Shown piece after piece: positions 35,424-44,711 of a DNA stretch of 64,000 bases; position 1 is the stretch's first letter; each line of letters begins with the position of its first letter. The translations under genes were made by a program, and so were the position numbers. Origin of the DNA: Hydrogenophaga aromaticivorans (GTDB lineage Bacteria > Pseudomonadota > Gammaproteobacteria > Burkholderiales > Burkholderiaceae_C); NCBI RefSeq assembly GCF_013387465.1, contig NZ_VYGV01000007.1, forward strand, positions 1-64,000, given 5' to 3'. The notes under the pieces are model-generated. The model had not been told where the DNA came from, did not search any database, and worked only from the letters and a program-made list of their open reading frames with translations.

Positions 35424-36446
35424 TCAATCCAGGGTCTGCAACAGGCCGTAGAACAGCGCGGCCAGGAACACCGTTTCCAGCACCATCAGCGCCACCGGTT
35501 TCCAGCCCACGGTGAGGATGTCCTTCAGGTGCGTCTTCATGCCGATGGCCGCCATCGAGGCGATCAGGCACCACTGCGAAGCGCTCTTGCCCGCACCGAC
35601 CAGCGCGGCCGGCAACCAGCCCGTGCTGTTGACCACCACCAGCAGCGCGAAGGCCACCGCAAACCAGGGCAGCAGCGGCGGACGCGGTCCGCTCATGGCT
35701 TCGCCGTTGGCCAGCATCTGCCGGCGCGTCAGCAGCGCGGCCAACGCGATGACGGGCAGCAGCATCGCCACCCGGATGAGCTTGACCAGTGTGGCCGCGT
35801 CGCCCGCCTCGTGCGACAGGCTGTAGCCCGCGCCCACCACCTGCGCTACGTCGTGGATGGTGCCGCCGATGAAGTAGCCGGCCGCCACCGCGTCCATGCC
35901 CAGCGCATTCGTGACCATGGGGTAGAGCACCATCGCCAGCGTGGACAGCGTGCTGACGCCGATCACGGTGAACAGCGTGGCCTGCCCTTTGCGCGGGTGC
36001 TGGGGCATGGCGGCCGACAGGGCAAGCGCGGCCGACGCGCCGCAGATGGCGACCGCGCCGCCGGTGAGCAGGCCGAAGAACATCTGGAAGCCCATCAACC
36101 TGGCGAGCACGATGCCCACGCCAATGGTCAGTGCCACCGCCAGCACCACCATGGCCACCGGCTGCCAGCCCAGCGACAGCACCTGGTCGGCCGTGATGCG
36201 CAGGCCCAAGAGCGCGACGCCCAGGCGCAGCACCTGCCGGGCGACGAAGTCGATGCCGGCGGCGCTGCGGGTGGCCTGCCCGCCTTCTTCCTGCGTCAGG
36301 AAATTCAGTGCCATGCCCAGCAGCAGGGCGAACAGCATGACCGGCGCGCCGTAGTGTTCGGCCAGGAACATGGCCGCCACGGCCACCACAGCGCTGATGG
36401 CCAGTCCGGGCAGCAGGGGTTTCACACGGGCTTGCAGGTCGGTCAT
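35424..36446 (-). CDS. YeiH/PSE family putative sulfate exporter
   Basis: The protein has 340 residues with about ten membrane helices. The family is UPF0324 (YeiH), with segments such as CGASAALALSAAMPQ and GTIHDVAQVVGAGY, both visible here. Members next to taurine or sulfonate genes are proposed to export sulfate or sulfite; this has been little tested. It lies between an acyl-CoA ligase gene and a Rieske gene on the same strand and within a few bases of each, so the operon links transport with catabolism. Confidence 0.85.
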   Translation of the reverse strand: MTDLQARVKPLLPGLAISAVVAVAAMFLAEHYGAPVMLFALLLGMALNFLTQEEGGQATRSAAGIDFVARQVLRLGVALLGLRITADQVLSLGWQPVAMVVLAVALTIGVGIVLARLMGFQMFFGLLTGGAVAICGASAALALSAAMPQHPRKGQATLFTVIGVSTLSTLAMVLYPMVTNALGMDAVAAGYFIGGTIHDVAQVVGAGYSLSHEAGDAATLVKLIRVAMLLPVIALAALLTRRQMLANGEAMSGPRPPLLPWFAVAFALLVVVNSTGWLPAALVGAGKSASQWCLIASMAAIGMKTHLKDILTVGWKPVALMVLETVFLAALFYGLLQTLD

Positions 36447-36452
36447 GGTGTT

Positions 36453-38081
36453 TCAGCCCTGGGGCAGCAGATGGTCCTGGAACTGCTCACGCAAGCGGTG
36501 CTTGAGCATCTTGCCGGTGGCACCGAGCGGGATCGCGTCGACAAACACCACGTCGTCCGGTGTCCACCATTTGGCGATCTTGCCCTCAAAGAAGCCGAGC
36601 AGGGCGTCGCGCGCGAGTTCGGCACCGGGTTTCTTCACCACCACCAGCAGCGGGCGCTCGTCCCACTTGGGGTGGCGCGCCGCGATGCAGGCGGCCATCA
36701 ACACGGCGGGGTGCGCCATGGCGATGTTCTCGATGTCGATCGAGCCGATCCATTCGCCACCGGACTTGATCACGTCCTTGGCGCGGTCGGTGATGTTCAT
36801 GAAGCCATCGGCGTCGATGGTGGCCACGTCGCCGGTGGGGAACCAGCCATTGATCAGGGGGCTCCGGTCGCCCTGGATGTAGCGGTCCACCACCCAGTGC
36901 CCGCGCACCAGCAGCTCGCCACTCGCCTGGCCGTCCCAGGGCCGTTCATGACCGTCTTCGCCGACGATCTTCATGTCGATGCCGAACACCGAGCGGCCCT
37001 GCTTGGCCTGGATGGCGCGGCGCTGTTCGACCGGGAGCTTCAGCTGCGGGCCTTTGAGGATGCCCACCGTGCCGATGGGGCTGAGTTCGGTCATGCCCCA
37101 GGCGTGGATGACCTGCACGCCATGGGTGTCTTCGAAGGCGCTCATCATGGCCGGCGGGCAGGCCGAGCCACCGATGATGGTGCGGCGCATGGTGCTGAAC
37201 TTCAAGCCGTTGATGGTCACATGCGCCAGCAGGCCTTGCCACACGGTGGGCACACCGGCCGAGACGGTGACGCCTTCGGACTCGAACAGTTCGTGCAGGC
37301 TCTTGCCGTCCAGGCCCGGGCCGGGGAACACCAGCTTGGCGCCCACCAGGCAGGCCGAATACGGCAGGCCCCAGGCGTTCACATGGAACATCGGCACCAC
37401 GGGCAGCACCACGTCGCGGGCGCTGATGTTGAGCGCGTCGGGCAGCGCCGAGGCCATGGTGTGCAGCACCGTGGAGCGGTGGCTGTAGAGCACGCCCTTG
37501 GGGTGACCGGTGGTGCCGCTGGTGTAGCAAAGGCTGGACGCGGTCTGCTCGTCGAATTCGGGCCAGTCGAAGCGGTCATCGGCCTGCGAAGCGATCAGGT
37601 CTTCGTAGCAGAGCAGGCCCGGGATCTTCGACGCCGCAGGCATGTGGCCGCGATCGGTCAACAGCACGAAATGCTTCACCGTGGCCAGGCGCGAAGCCAC
37701 CGCTTCCACCAGTGGCAGGAAGCTCAGGTCGAAACACAACACCTGGTCTTCCGCGTGGTCGGCGATCCAGACCAGCTGGTCGGCGTGCAGGCGCGGGTTG
37801 AGCGTGTGCAGCACCGCGCCCGAACCCGAGACCGCGTAGTACAGCTCCAGGTGGCGGTAGCCGTTCCAGGCGATGGTGCCCACGCGGTCGCCGTTGCCGA
37901 CGCCCAGCGCGGCCAGGGCCTGGGCCAGACGGCGCGAGCGCGCGGCGAGCTCGGCGTAGGTGCAGCGGTGGATGTCGCCCTCCACCCGGCGCGACACCAC
38001 TTCCTGCGCGCCGTGGTGGCGCTCGGCGTGGCGCAGCAGCGAAGCGATCAGCAGCGGCTGCTGCATCATTTGGCCGTGCAT
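36453..38081 (-). CDS. Acyl-CoA ligase, AMP-forming (AlkK-like)
   Basis: The protein has 542 residues. AMP-binding motifs are [12 protein letters not shown], then [23 protein letters not shown], and [13 protein letters not shown] near the C-terminal domain. It ends with [14 protein letters not shown], including the catalytic Lys. It activates an organic acid to its CoA thioester in the cytoplasm; medium-chain or aromatic acids are plausible. The start is supported by the paralogue at 57429, which begins with the same spaced residues. It is three bases from the porin stop on the same strand. Confidence 0.85.
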   Translation of the reverse strand: MHGQMMQQPLLIASLLRHAERHHGAQEVVSRRVEGDIHRCTYAELAARSRRLAQALAALGVGNGDRVGTIAWNGYRHLELYYAVSGSGAVLHTLNPRLHADQLVWIADHAEDQVLCFDLSFLPLVEAVASRLATVKHFVLLTDRGHMPAASKIPGLLCYEDLIASQADDRFDWPEFDEQTASSLCYTSGTTGHPKGVLYSHRSTVLHTMASALPDALNISARDVVLPVVPMFHVNAWGLPYSACLVGAKLVFPGPGLDGKSLHELFESEGVTVSAGVPTVWQGLLAHVTINGLKFSTMRRTIIGGSACPPAMMSAFEDTHGVQVIHAWGMTELSPIGTVGILKGPQLKLPVEQRRAIQAKQGRSVFGIDMKIVGEDGHERPWDGQASGELLVRGHWVVDRYIQGDRSPLINGWFPTGDVATIDADGFMNITDRAKDVIKSGGEWIGSIDIENIAMAHPAVLMAACIAARHPKWDERPLLVVVKKPGAELARDALLGFFEGKIAKWWTPDDVVFVDAIPLGATGKMLKHRLREQFQDHLLPQG

Positions 38082-38084
38082 GGT

Positions 38085-39251
38085 TCAGAACCGGTGGTTG
38101 AGACCGACGGCCACGCCCGTCGTTGCGCTGCCGCTCACGTTGCGCGTGGCCGGATCGATCAGGCCGAGCACGGCCAGGCTGGTCGGGTCGGCTGCCAGCG
38201 CGCCCGAGAGGCTGTGGCGGAACACGCCGAAGTTCAGGCTGGTGCGCTTGGAAAACGCGTAGTCGCCCATCAGCGCCACGGTGCTGCGCTGGCCTTCGCG
38301 GCCCGCCGTGCCACCGACCGAGCTGGCGCTGTCGCGGTAGTAGGCGGCCTTCATGGACAGTGCGGGCGTGATCGGCATGGCCACGCCCAGACCCCAGACC
38401 TGGTTGTTCTGCTCGGTGGCGCCGCCGGCCGACTTGTCGTGCGTGGCGTCCATGTAGTGCGCGTACAGGCGGGCCGACCCCACCAGCACGTTGCCGCCCA
38501 GGCCCCAGGTGTTCTGCTGCAGCTGGGTGCCGTCGCTGTTGTAGCGCAGCACGTAGGCGCCCAGGCCGTAGCCGGGGGTCTGCAGGCCCAGGTCCATCGA
38601 CTGGCTGCGACCGACGCGGCCCGCGCTGGCAAAGGCGTGGCTGACGCCCAGCTTCACGCCGCCGGGCAGCTGCGCGCGCAGCTTCACGGCGTCGTCCACC
38701 CGGGTGTCAAACCCGCCGAAGGTGTTGGTGGCGTTGAGCGCCAGGATGGACAACAGCAGCTTGCCGTCGGCGTTGGCGTGGAACACGTCCAGCGTCTCGG
38801 CGATGCGGTCGATGCCCGCGTGCAGCTGGCGCCCGGCGGTCAGGTTGAGCTGCTGATTGCCCAGGCCCACCCAGGCGGCCTTGTCGAAGTGTTTGGCGCT
38901 GCCCAGCACGGTGCGGCCGGCGCCCCCCGTGGGCAGGTCCAGCGAAGACTCCAGGCGGAAGCTCGCTGTCAGCCCGCCGCCCAGCGCTTCGCTGCCGCGC
39001 AGGCCGTAGGAGGGCGCCGTCCACGGGCCGCTCACCAGGCGGGTGCCCGTGCCGTTGGCCTGGTGGCTGAGGTTCAGGGCCGACGCGGCCACGGTGCCGA
39101 ACAGGGTCACGGTGGAATCCTGCGCCACGGCCCAGGGCGCGCTGCCCATCAACAGGGCCGCCGCGAGCCAGGTTTTGTGCGACATCAGGACCGGGGCTGC
39201 GCTGGTGCGAGGGGCCTGGGCGGGTAGGGTGGGGTGCTTCGGGGTGTTCAT
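38085..39251 (-). CDS. Outer-membrane porin, Bordetella type
   Basis: The protein has 388 residues. A leader ending in AWAVAQ precedes the mature start DSTVTLFGTVAAS, typical of Burkholderiales general porins. Alternating strands, YGLRGSEALGGGLTASFRLE, and a C-terminal NHRF with final Phe confirm an outer-membrane beta-barrel. GAGGA supports the ATG at 39251; the leader is long, and a second Met (residue 23) could be the true start of the signal peptide. It sits between the ligase and binding-protein genes, so it may admit the substrate of this cluster. Confidence 0.85.
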   Translation of the reverse strand: MNTPKHPTLPAQAPRTSAAPVLMSHKTWLAAALLMGSAPWAVAQDSTVTLFGTVAASALNLSHQANGTGTRLVSGPWTAPSYGLRGSEALGGGLTASFRLESSLDLPTGGAGRTVLGSAKHFDKAAWVGLGNQQLNLTAGRQLHAGIDRIAETLDVFHANADGKLLLSILALNATNTFGGFDTRVDDAVKLRAQLPGGVKLGVSHAFASAGRVGRSQSMDLGLQTPGYGLGAYVLRYNSDGTQLQQNTWGLGGNVLVGSARLYAHYMDATHDKSAGGATEQNNQVWGLGVAMPITPALSMKAAYYRDSASSVGGTAGREGQRSTVALMGDYAFSKRTSLNFGVFRHSLSGALAADPTSLAVLGLIDPATRNVSGSATTGVAVGLNHRF

Positions 39252-39432
39252 CTTCTGGTTCCTCGGGGGTGGGTGGAGACGGAAATGCAGCGGGTCAGCG
39301 CGAGCCGGGCGGGCCGATGTCGCGCACGAAGGCCTGGCCCGCGGGCACAGGCCCGCTGACAAGGAATACGTGGGGGGTGGGTGGGGCGCCGCGTGAGCGC
39401 GGAGGCGGCGGCGCCGGGTTCAGCTCAGTGCT

Positions 39433-40413
39433 TCACTGGTTGATCTTGATGTCGAAGGTCTTGACGATGCCGGCGTTGCGCTCGAAGTCCGCGCGCAGCG
39501 ATTTCGCCATCTGCTCGGCGGTCTCGTCGCCACCGAGGTCGAAGCCGGCGCCGAGCAGGCGGTCGCGCACCTTGGGGGCGGCCGCGGCCTTGTCCACCGC
39601 GGTGTTGATCTTCTCCACCAGGGCGGTGGGCACGCCGGCCGCGACGATGATGCCGACCCAGTTGCTGAAGTCGAGCTCGGGGTAGCCCTGTTCGGCCAGC
39701 GTGGGCACGTTGGGCAGGTGCTGCGAACGCTTCTTTGACGCCACGCCGAAAGCCTGCACCTTGCCCGCCGTGATCATGTTGCGCGCGGTGGCCAGGCCGT
39801 CGAACATCAGCGGGATCTGGCTGCCCATCACCTGGGCCAGCGCGGGCGGCGAGCCGGCGAAGGGCACGTGCTGCATGTCCAGCCCGGCCTTCTGGTTCAG
39901 GATCATGCCGGCGTAGTGCGAGCTGGTGCCGGTGCTGTACGACGCGAAGTTCACCTTGCCCGGGTTGGCCTTCACCCAGGCGACCACGCCCTTGACGTCT
40001 TTGGCCGGCACGTTGGGCGCGCCGATCATCACCATGCTGGCGCGGGCGATGGCGGTCACTGGCTTCACGTCCTTGAGCGGGTCAAACGCCGTCTTCATCA
40101 CGTGCGGGATCTCGGTCAGGATGTTGCTCGCCGTCATCATGATGGTGCTGCCATCGGCCGGCGCCGCGATCATGGCCTGCACGGCGATGGCGCCACCGGC
40201 ACCGGCACGGTTTTCCACCACCACCGGCTGACCGGTCTCCACCGACAGCTGGTCGGCCACGATGCGGGCCACCACGTCCATGGTGCCGCCGGCCGGCGCC
40301 GGCACGATCATGCGGATGGGCTTGTCGGTCCAGGCCATGGCGGCCGGCAAGGCGAGGGTGAGGGCGGCGGCACACAGGGTGCGGCGCAGCGGGGTGCTGA
40401 AGTGGAAGGTCAT
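39433..40413 (-). CDS. Bug family (TctC-like) periplasmic binding protein
   Basis: The protein has 326 residues with a signal peptide (LALPAAMAW). PIRMIVPAPAGGTMDVVAR is the Bug family start, followed by VVVENRAGAGGAIA and GVASKKRS later. Bug proteins bind carboxylic acids, often as orphans without TctAB permeases, and none is present here. It is the first gene of a minus-strand run with porin and ligase. GGAGAC precedes the ATG. It is divergent from the AraC-type regulator gene, across a gap holding two regulator-like sites. Confidence 0.9.
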   Translation of the reverse strand: MTFHFSTPLRRTLCAAALTLALPAAMAWTDKPIRMIVPAPAGGTMDVVARIVADQLSVETGQPVVVENRAGAGGAIAVQAMIAAPADGSTIMMTASNILTEIPHVMKTAFDPLKDVKPVTAIARASMVMIGAPNVPAKDVKGVVAWVKANPGKVNFASYSTGTSSHYAGMILNQKAGLDMQHVPFAGSPPALAQVMGSQIPLMFDGLATARNMITAGKVQAFGVASKKRSQHLPNVPTLAEQGYPELDFSNWVGIIVAAGVPTALVEKINTAVDKAAAAPKVRDRLLGAGFDLGGDETAEQMAKSLRADFERNAGIVKTFDIKINQ

Positions 40414-40515
40414 GCGTTGTCTCCTATCTGTGGGGATGCGGACCGCGGTGCGGGTCCCATGCGGTCTCTGTGCTGGACCGTGGGGTGAATACTAGGATTC
40501 GGCCCACCACCATGC

Positions 40516-40552
40516 TTGATAATTTGGGACACCCATTTTCGATATTGGGACA
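40516..40552 (+). promoter_or_regulatory. Two direct repeats before the AraC-type regulator gene
   Basis: TTGATAATTTGGGACA (40516-40531) and TCGATATTGGGACA (40539-40552) share TTGGGAC, with their GGGAC cores exactly 21 bases apart (40526 and 40547), two helical turns. That spacing fits a dimeric AraC-family site. The second ends three bases before the ATG, so binding could block translation or transcription of the regulator. They may also serve the divergent binding-protein operon. Confidence 0.6.
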
Positions 40553-40555
40553 TTC

Positions 40556-41596
40556 ATGGATTACCCCTACGTGCCCGTCGTGCGCAGCGCCAGCCTGGCG
40601 GGCTACCTCGATCTCGCGCAGTCGGTGGGGCTCGATGCCCACGCCATGTTGCGCCGCGCCGGGCTCTCGCCGCGCAGCCTGGAAGACCCCGAAACGCCGC
40701 TCAGCACCGTGGCGGTTCGCGCCCTGCTCGAAGACAGCGCGCAGGCCAGCGGCGTGGAAGATTTTGCGCTGCGCCTGGCCGGCCGGCGCCAGCTCTCCAA
40801 CCTTGGCCCCATCAGCCTGGTGCTGAAGGAAGAGCCCACCGCGCGCGCCGCGCTCGACACCCTCTGTCGCTACCTGCGCCTGCTCAACGCCTCGCTGCTC
40901 ACCCGTATCGAGGAGCACGGCAAGCTGCTCGTGATCCGTGAAGAGATCCTGGTCGCGCAGACCGCCAGCACGCGCCAGTCGATGGAGCTAGCGGTGGGCG
41001 TCATGTACCGCATCGTGCGCGAGCTGCTGGGGCCGCAGTGGAAGCCGGTGCGTGTGTGTTTCAACCACCGGCCGCCGCGCGACGCCAGCGCGCACCGCGC
41101 CTTCTTCGGCACCGCGGTGGACTTCAACAGCGAGTTCAACGGCATCGTCTGCAACGCGGCCGACCTGCTGGTGCCGCAGCAGGGCGCCAACCCCGAGATG
41201 GCGCGCTTTGCGCGGCAGTACCTCGACCGCGCGCTCTCCGGCCAGCACCAGAGCACCCAGGCCACCGTGCGCCAGCTCATCGCCGCGCTGCTGCCCGGCG
41301 GGCGCTGCACCTCGCAGCAGGTGGCGCAGCACCTGGGCGTGGACCGCCGCACCATCCACCGCCACCTGGCCAAGGAAGGCGAAACCTTTGCCACGCTGCT
41401 GCAGTCGGTGCGCTCCGAGCTGGTGATGCGCCAGGTGCAGGACAGCGACCTGCCATTGGCCGAAGTGGCTCTGCTGCTGGGCTTTGCCGCGCCCGCGGCG
41501 TTCTCGCACTGGTTCCGCAGCACCTTTGGCTGCAGCGTCACCGCCTGGCGGACACAGGAGAAAGCGAAAGCGCGGGTGCGTCAGGGTATTCCATGA
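40556..41596 (+). CDS. AraC-family transcriptional regulator (OruR/ArgR-like N-terminal domain)
   Basis: The protein has 346 residues. The N-terminal ligand domain is of the AraC_arabinose_bd type (GYLDLAQSVGLDAHAMLRRAGL, here split by spacing), and the C-terminal double helix-turn-helix contains VAQHLGVDRRTIHRHL and VALLLGFAAPAAFSHWFR. It probably senses the substrate of the surrounding catabolic cluster. Its own gene is flanked by two pairs of matching 21-base-spaced sites, one pair upstream and one inverted pair downstream. This suggests it controls both the left and right operons. Confidence 0.85.
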   Translation: MDYPYVPVVRSASLAGYLDLAQSVGLDAHAMLRRAGLSPRSLEDPETPLSTVAVRALLEDSAQASGVEDFALRLAGRRQLSNLGPISLVLKEEPTARAALDTLCRYLRLLNASLLTRIEEHGKLLVIREEILVAQTASTRQSMELAVGVMYRIVRELLGPQWKPVRVCFNHRPPRDASAHRAFFGTAVDFNSEFNGIVCNAADLLVPQQGANPEMARFARQYLDRALSGQHQSTQATVRQLIAALLPGGRCTSQQVAQHLGVDRRTIHRHLAKEGETFATLLQSVRSELVMRQVQDSDLPLAEVALLLGFAAPAAFSHWFRSTFGCSVTAWRTQEKAKARVRQGIP

Positions 41597-41598
41597 CT

Positions 41599-41633
41599 GT
41601 CCCACATTCGCAAATCAAAGTCCCAGATTGACA
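41599..41633 (-). promoter_or_regulatory. Inverted pair of the same operator-like sites before the oxidoreductase operon
   Basis: GTCCCACATTCG (from 41599) and GTCCCAGATTGACAA (from 41620) are the reverse complement of the sites at 40516-40552, again 21 bases apart. TTGACA (41628-41633) overlaps the second and could be a -35 element for the operon starting at 41715. This mirror arrangement supports one regulator acting on both sides of its own gene. Confidence 0.6.
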
Positions 41634-41714
41634 AGCACGATGCGGGGGTGACTCCTACGATGCGTTCCATGGTCCGGACACCCGGTACCCCGAACACACG
41701 AAGGAGACAACCCC

Positions 41715-42695
41715 ATGGCCACAGCCATCCGCATGCACCGCACCGGCGGCCCCGAAGTGCTGGAGCTCGAACAGGTTGAAGTCGGCGACCCCGGCCCGGG
41801 CCAGGTCCGCCTGCGCCACGCCGCCGTCGGCCTGAACTACGCCGACACCTATTTCCGCAACGGCACCTACCCGATGCCCCTGCCCGCCGGCATGGGCGTG
41901 GAAGCGGCCGGCGTGGTGGAAGCCATCGGTCCCGATGTCACCCACGTCGCCGTGGGCGACCGCGTCACCTACACCGGCTTTCTCAACACCCTGGGCGCCT
42001 ACGCTACCTCCCGCCTCATCGCCGCTGCGCCGCTGATCCAGCTGCCCGAATCGATCGGCTTCGAGACCGCCGCCGCCATGACCATGCGCGGCCTCACCTC
42101 GGCCTACCTGATGCGCCGCATCCACCCGTTCAAGGCCGGCGACACGCTGCTGCTGCACGCGGCGGCCGGCGGTGTGGGCCTGATCGTGTCGCAGTGGGCC
42201 AAGCTGCTGGGCATCACCGTGATCGGCACCGTGTCCACCGATGAAAAGGCCGAGGTGGCCAAGGCCCACGGCTGCACCCACACCATCAACTACAGCCACG
42301 AAGACGTGGCCGCCCGGGTGAAGGATCTCACCGGCGGCAAGGGCGTGGACGTGGTGTTCGACAGCGTGGGCAAGACCACCTTCATGGCCTCACTCGACTC
42401 GCTCAAGCGCCGCGGGCTGATGGTCTGCGTGGGCACGGCCAGCGGCCCCATCGACGGCTTCAACCCCAACCTGCTGGCCATGAAAGGCTCGCTCTACCTC
42501 ACGCGCCCGGCGCTGGCCGACTACATCGCCGACCCGGCCGAAAAAGCCGCACTCGCCGCCGAGGTGTTCGGCCATGTGGCGGCCGGGCGCATCCGGATCG
42601 ACATCCACCAGCGCTACACGCTCGAAGAAGCGCAGCAGGCCCACCGCGACCTCGAATCGCGCAAGACCACCGGCTCGTCGGTCTTCGTGATCTGA
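41715..42695 (+). CDS. NADPH:quinone oxidoreductase (zinc-free MDR family)
   Basis: The protein has 326 residues. The MDR signature GLNYADTYFRNGTYP, the AAAMTMRGLT region and the nucleotide motif HAAAGGVGL are present, and zinc-binding cysteines are absent, as in quinone oxidoreductases. It may reduce a quinone or an enone/enoyl intermediate of the pathway using NADPH. AAGGAGACAA is the ribosome binding site. It heads a four-gene operon with the dioxygenase, BKACE and hydrolase genes, downstream of the operator pair. Confidence 0.85.
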   Translation: MATAIRMHRTGGPEVLELEQVEVGDPGPGQVRLRHAAVGLNYADTYFRNGTYPMPLPAGMGVEAAGVVEAIGPDVTHVAVGDRVTYTGFLNTLGAYATSRLIAAAPLIQLPESIGFETAAAMTMRGLTSAYLMRRIHPFKAGDTLLLHAAAGGVGLIVSQWAKLLGITVIGTVSTDEKAEVAKAHGCTHTINYSHEDVAARVKDLTGGKGVDVVFDSVGKTTFMASLDSLKRRGLMVCVGTASGPIDGFNPNLLAMKGSLYLTRPALADYIADPAEKAALAAEVFGHVAAGRIRIDIHQRYTLEEAQQAHRDLESRKTTGSSVFVI

Positions 42696-42727
42696 GCACC
42701 GGCCCCACAAGAGAAGGAGACAAGTCC

Positions 42728-43576
42728 ATGAAAGTCGAACAACTCACCTGCGCCATCGGCGCCGAGCTGACCGGCGTGAACCTGGCCGACGCCGCGCGCG
42801 ACGACGGCCTGTTCGCCGACATCAAGGCCGCGCTGCTGAAACACAAGGTGCTGTTCCTGCGCGACCAGACCATCAGCCGCGCCGAGCACGTGGCCTTTGC
42901 GCGTCGCTTCGGCGAGCTCGAAGACCACCCCGTGGCCGGCAGCGACCCGGAACACCCCGGCCTGGTGCGCATCTACAAGACGCCCGACGCACCCAACGAC
43001 CGCTACGAAAACTCCTGGCACACCGACGCCACCTGGCGCGAAGCCCCGCCCATGGGCTGCGTGCTGCGCTGCATCGAATGCCCGCCCGTGGGCGGCGACA
43101 CCATGTGGGCCAACATGGCGCTGGCCTACGAGCGCCTGCCCGAAGCCGTGAAGGCGCAGATTGCCCACCTGCGCGCGCGCCACAGCATCGAAGCCAGCTT
43201 CGGCGCCGCCATGCCGATCGAGAAGCGCCTCGCGCTCAAGGCCCAGTTCCCCGACCCCGAACACCCCGTCGTGCGCACCCACCCCGAGACCGGCGAGAAG
43301 GTGCTGTTCGTCAACGCCTTCACCACGCACTTCACCAACTTCCACACGCCCGAGAACGTGCGCGTGGGCCAGGACTACACGCAGGGCGCCAGCGCGCTGC
43401 TGCAGTACCTGATCAACCAGGCGCTGATCCCCGAATACCAGGTGCGCTGGCGCTGGCAGCCCAACAGCATGGCGATCTGGGACAACCGCGCCACGCAGCA
43501 CTACGCCGTCATGGACTACCCGCCCTGCCACCGAAAGATGGAGCGCGCCGGAATCATCGGCGACAAACCCTTCTGA
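42728..43576 (+). CDS. TauD/TfdA family 2-oxoglutarate-dependent dioxygenase
   Basis: The protein has 282 residues. Iron ligands are His98 and Asp100 in WHTDATW and His258 in RATQHYA; an Arg in HRKMERAGIIG should bind 2-oxoglutarate. TauD releases sulfite from taurine, and TfdA cleaves aryloxyacetate ethers, both by hydroxylating next to the leaving group. The substrate here is unknown; a nearby putative sulfate exporter would fit a sulfonate, whereas the ligase and porin would fit other acids. AAGGAGACAAG precedes the ATG. Confidence 0.88.
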   Translation: MKVEQLTCAIGAELTGVNLADAARDDGLFADIKAALLKHKVLFLRDQTISRAEHVAFARRFGELEDHPVAGSDPEHPGLVRIYKTPDAPNDRYENSWHTDATWREAPPMGCVLRCIECPPVGGDTMWANMALAYERLPEAVKAQIAHLRARHSIEASFGAAMPIEKRLALKAQFPDPEHPVVRTHPETGEKVLFVNAFTTHFTNFHTPENVRVGQDYTQGASALLQYLINQALIPEYQVRWRWQPNSMAIWDNRATQHYAVMDYPPCHRKMERAGIIGDKPF

Positions 43577-43632
43577 GCCCCGACACCCCAGCCCTCACAC
43601 CCCGTTTCAAACCGAACTCCCGGAGACCCACC

Positions 43633-44694
43633 ATGCACTTCCTCGACGGCGCCAACTTCCCCGAAAACCAGCCCAAGCTCGTCATCACCTGCGCTCCCTA
43701 CGGCCCCGAGTGGATGCCCTCGGATTTCCCCGAAGACATCGCCGTGACCATGGAGCAGCAGATCCAGAAAGCGGTGGACTGCTACAACGCCGGTGCCACC
43801 GTGCTGCACCTGCACGTGCGTGAACTCGATGGCAAAGGCAGCAAGCGCCTGTCCAAGTTCAACGAGCTCATCGCCGGCGTGCGCGCCCGCGTGCCCGACA
43901 TGATCATCCAGGTGGGCGGCTCGATCAGCTTCGCTCCCGAGGGCGATGGCGAGACCGCCAAGTGGCTGAGCGACGACACGCGCCACATGCTGGCCGAGCT
44001 CACGCCCACGCCCGACCAGGTGACCATTGCCATCAACTCCAACCAGATGAACGTGGTCGAACAGATGGTCGAGGCCGACATCGCCGGCACCTCGCTCGCC
44101 GAACCGGCCATGTTCCACGCCTACCGCGAGATGACGATTCCCGCCGGCCCGGAATGGGTCGAGGAACACATCCGCCGCCTGTCTGAAAAAGGCATCCAGA
44201 CGCACTTCCAGCTCGCCAACATCACGCAGCTGGAAACGGTGGAGCGCATGATGCGCCGCGGCGTGTGCAACGTGCCGCTGATCCTTACCTGGGTCGCCAT
44301 CGGCGGCGGCTTCGACCAGCCCAACGTCTACAACCTCGCCAACTTCGTGCGCGGCTGCCCCGACGGCTCGGTGCTCACGCTGGAGTCGTCCATGCTCAAC
44401 GTGCTGCCGCTCAACATGATGGCCATCGCCATGGGGCTGCATGTGCGCTGCGGCATCGAAGACAACATCTGGACGCAGGACCGCTCGCGCAAGATGGGCA
44501 CCGTGGAACAGATCGAACAGCTGGTGCGCATCGCCGGGGAATTCGGCCGCCCCGTGGCCAACGGCCAGGAAGCGCGCGCCATCTACAAGATCGGCACCTT
44601 CTACAAAGACGCCGACGAAACCCTGGCCGCCAACGGCTTCGCGCCCAACCGCCCGGTGTTGCAGCGCGCCGCGCCGCAACTCAAGGTCGCCTGA
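43633..44694 (+). CDS. BKACE family beta-keto acid cleavage enzyme (DUF849)
   Basis: The protein has 353 residues. The metal-binding HLHVRE motif (His59 and His61) is typical of the BKACE/3-keto-5-aminohexanoate cleavage family. NLVIT-type opening (LVITCAPYG), GGSISF, ALNSNQ-like (AINSNQMN) and LTLESSMLNV-type strands follow. These enzymes condense a beta-keto acid with acetyl-CoA and release acetoacetate plus a new CoA ester. This suggests the pathway produces a beta-keto acid. GGAGA precedes the ATG. I dismissed the longer open frame, which overlaps the dioxygenase gene. Confidence 0.88.
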   Translation: MHFLDGANFPENQPKLVITCAPYGPEWMPSDFPEDIAVTMEQQIQKAVDCYNAGATVLHLHVRELDGKGSKRLSKFNELIAGVRARVPDMIIQVGGSISFAPEGDGETAKWLSDDTRHMLAELTPTPDQVTIAINSNQMNVVEQMVEADIAGTSLAEPAMFHAYREMTIPAGPEWVEEHIRRLSEKGIQTHFQLANITQLETVERMMRRGVCNVPLILTWVAIGGGFDQPNVYNLANFVRGCPDGSVLTLESSMLNVLPLNMMAIAMGLHVRCGIEDNIWTQDRSRKMGTVEQIEQLVRIAGEFGRPVANGQEARAIYKIGTFYKDADETLAANGFAPNRPVLQRAAPQLKVA

Positions 44695-44711
44695 AGCGGG
44701 AGCGCACGCAC

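Noticed and set aside
35349..39227. A 1292-codon open frame on the plus strand
   Set aside because: It runs antisense to four well-supported genes (exporter, Rieske, ligase, porin). Its translation is rich in His, Gln, Arg and Gly without domain motifs, the usual mirror of high-GC coding strands.
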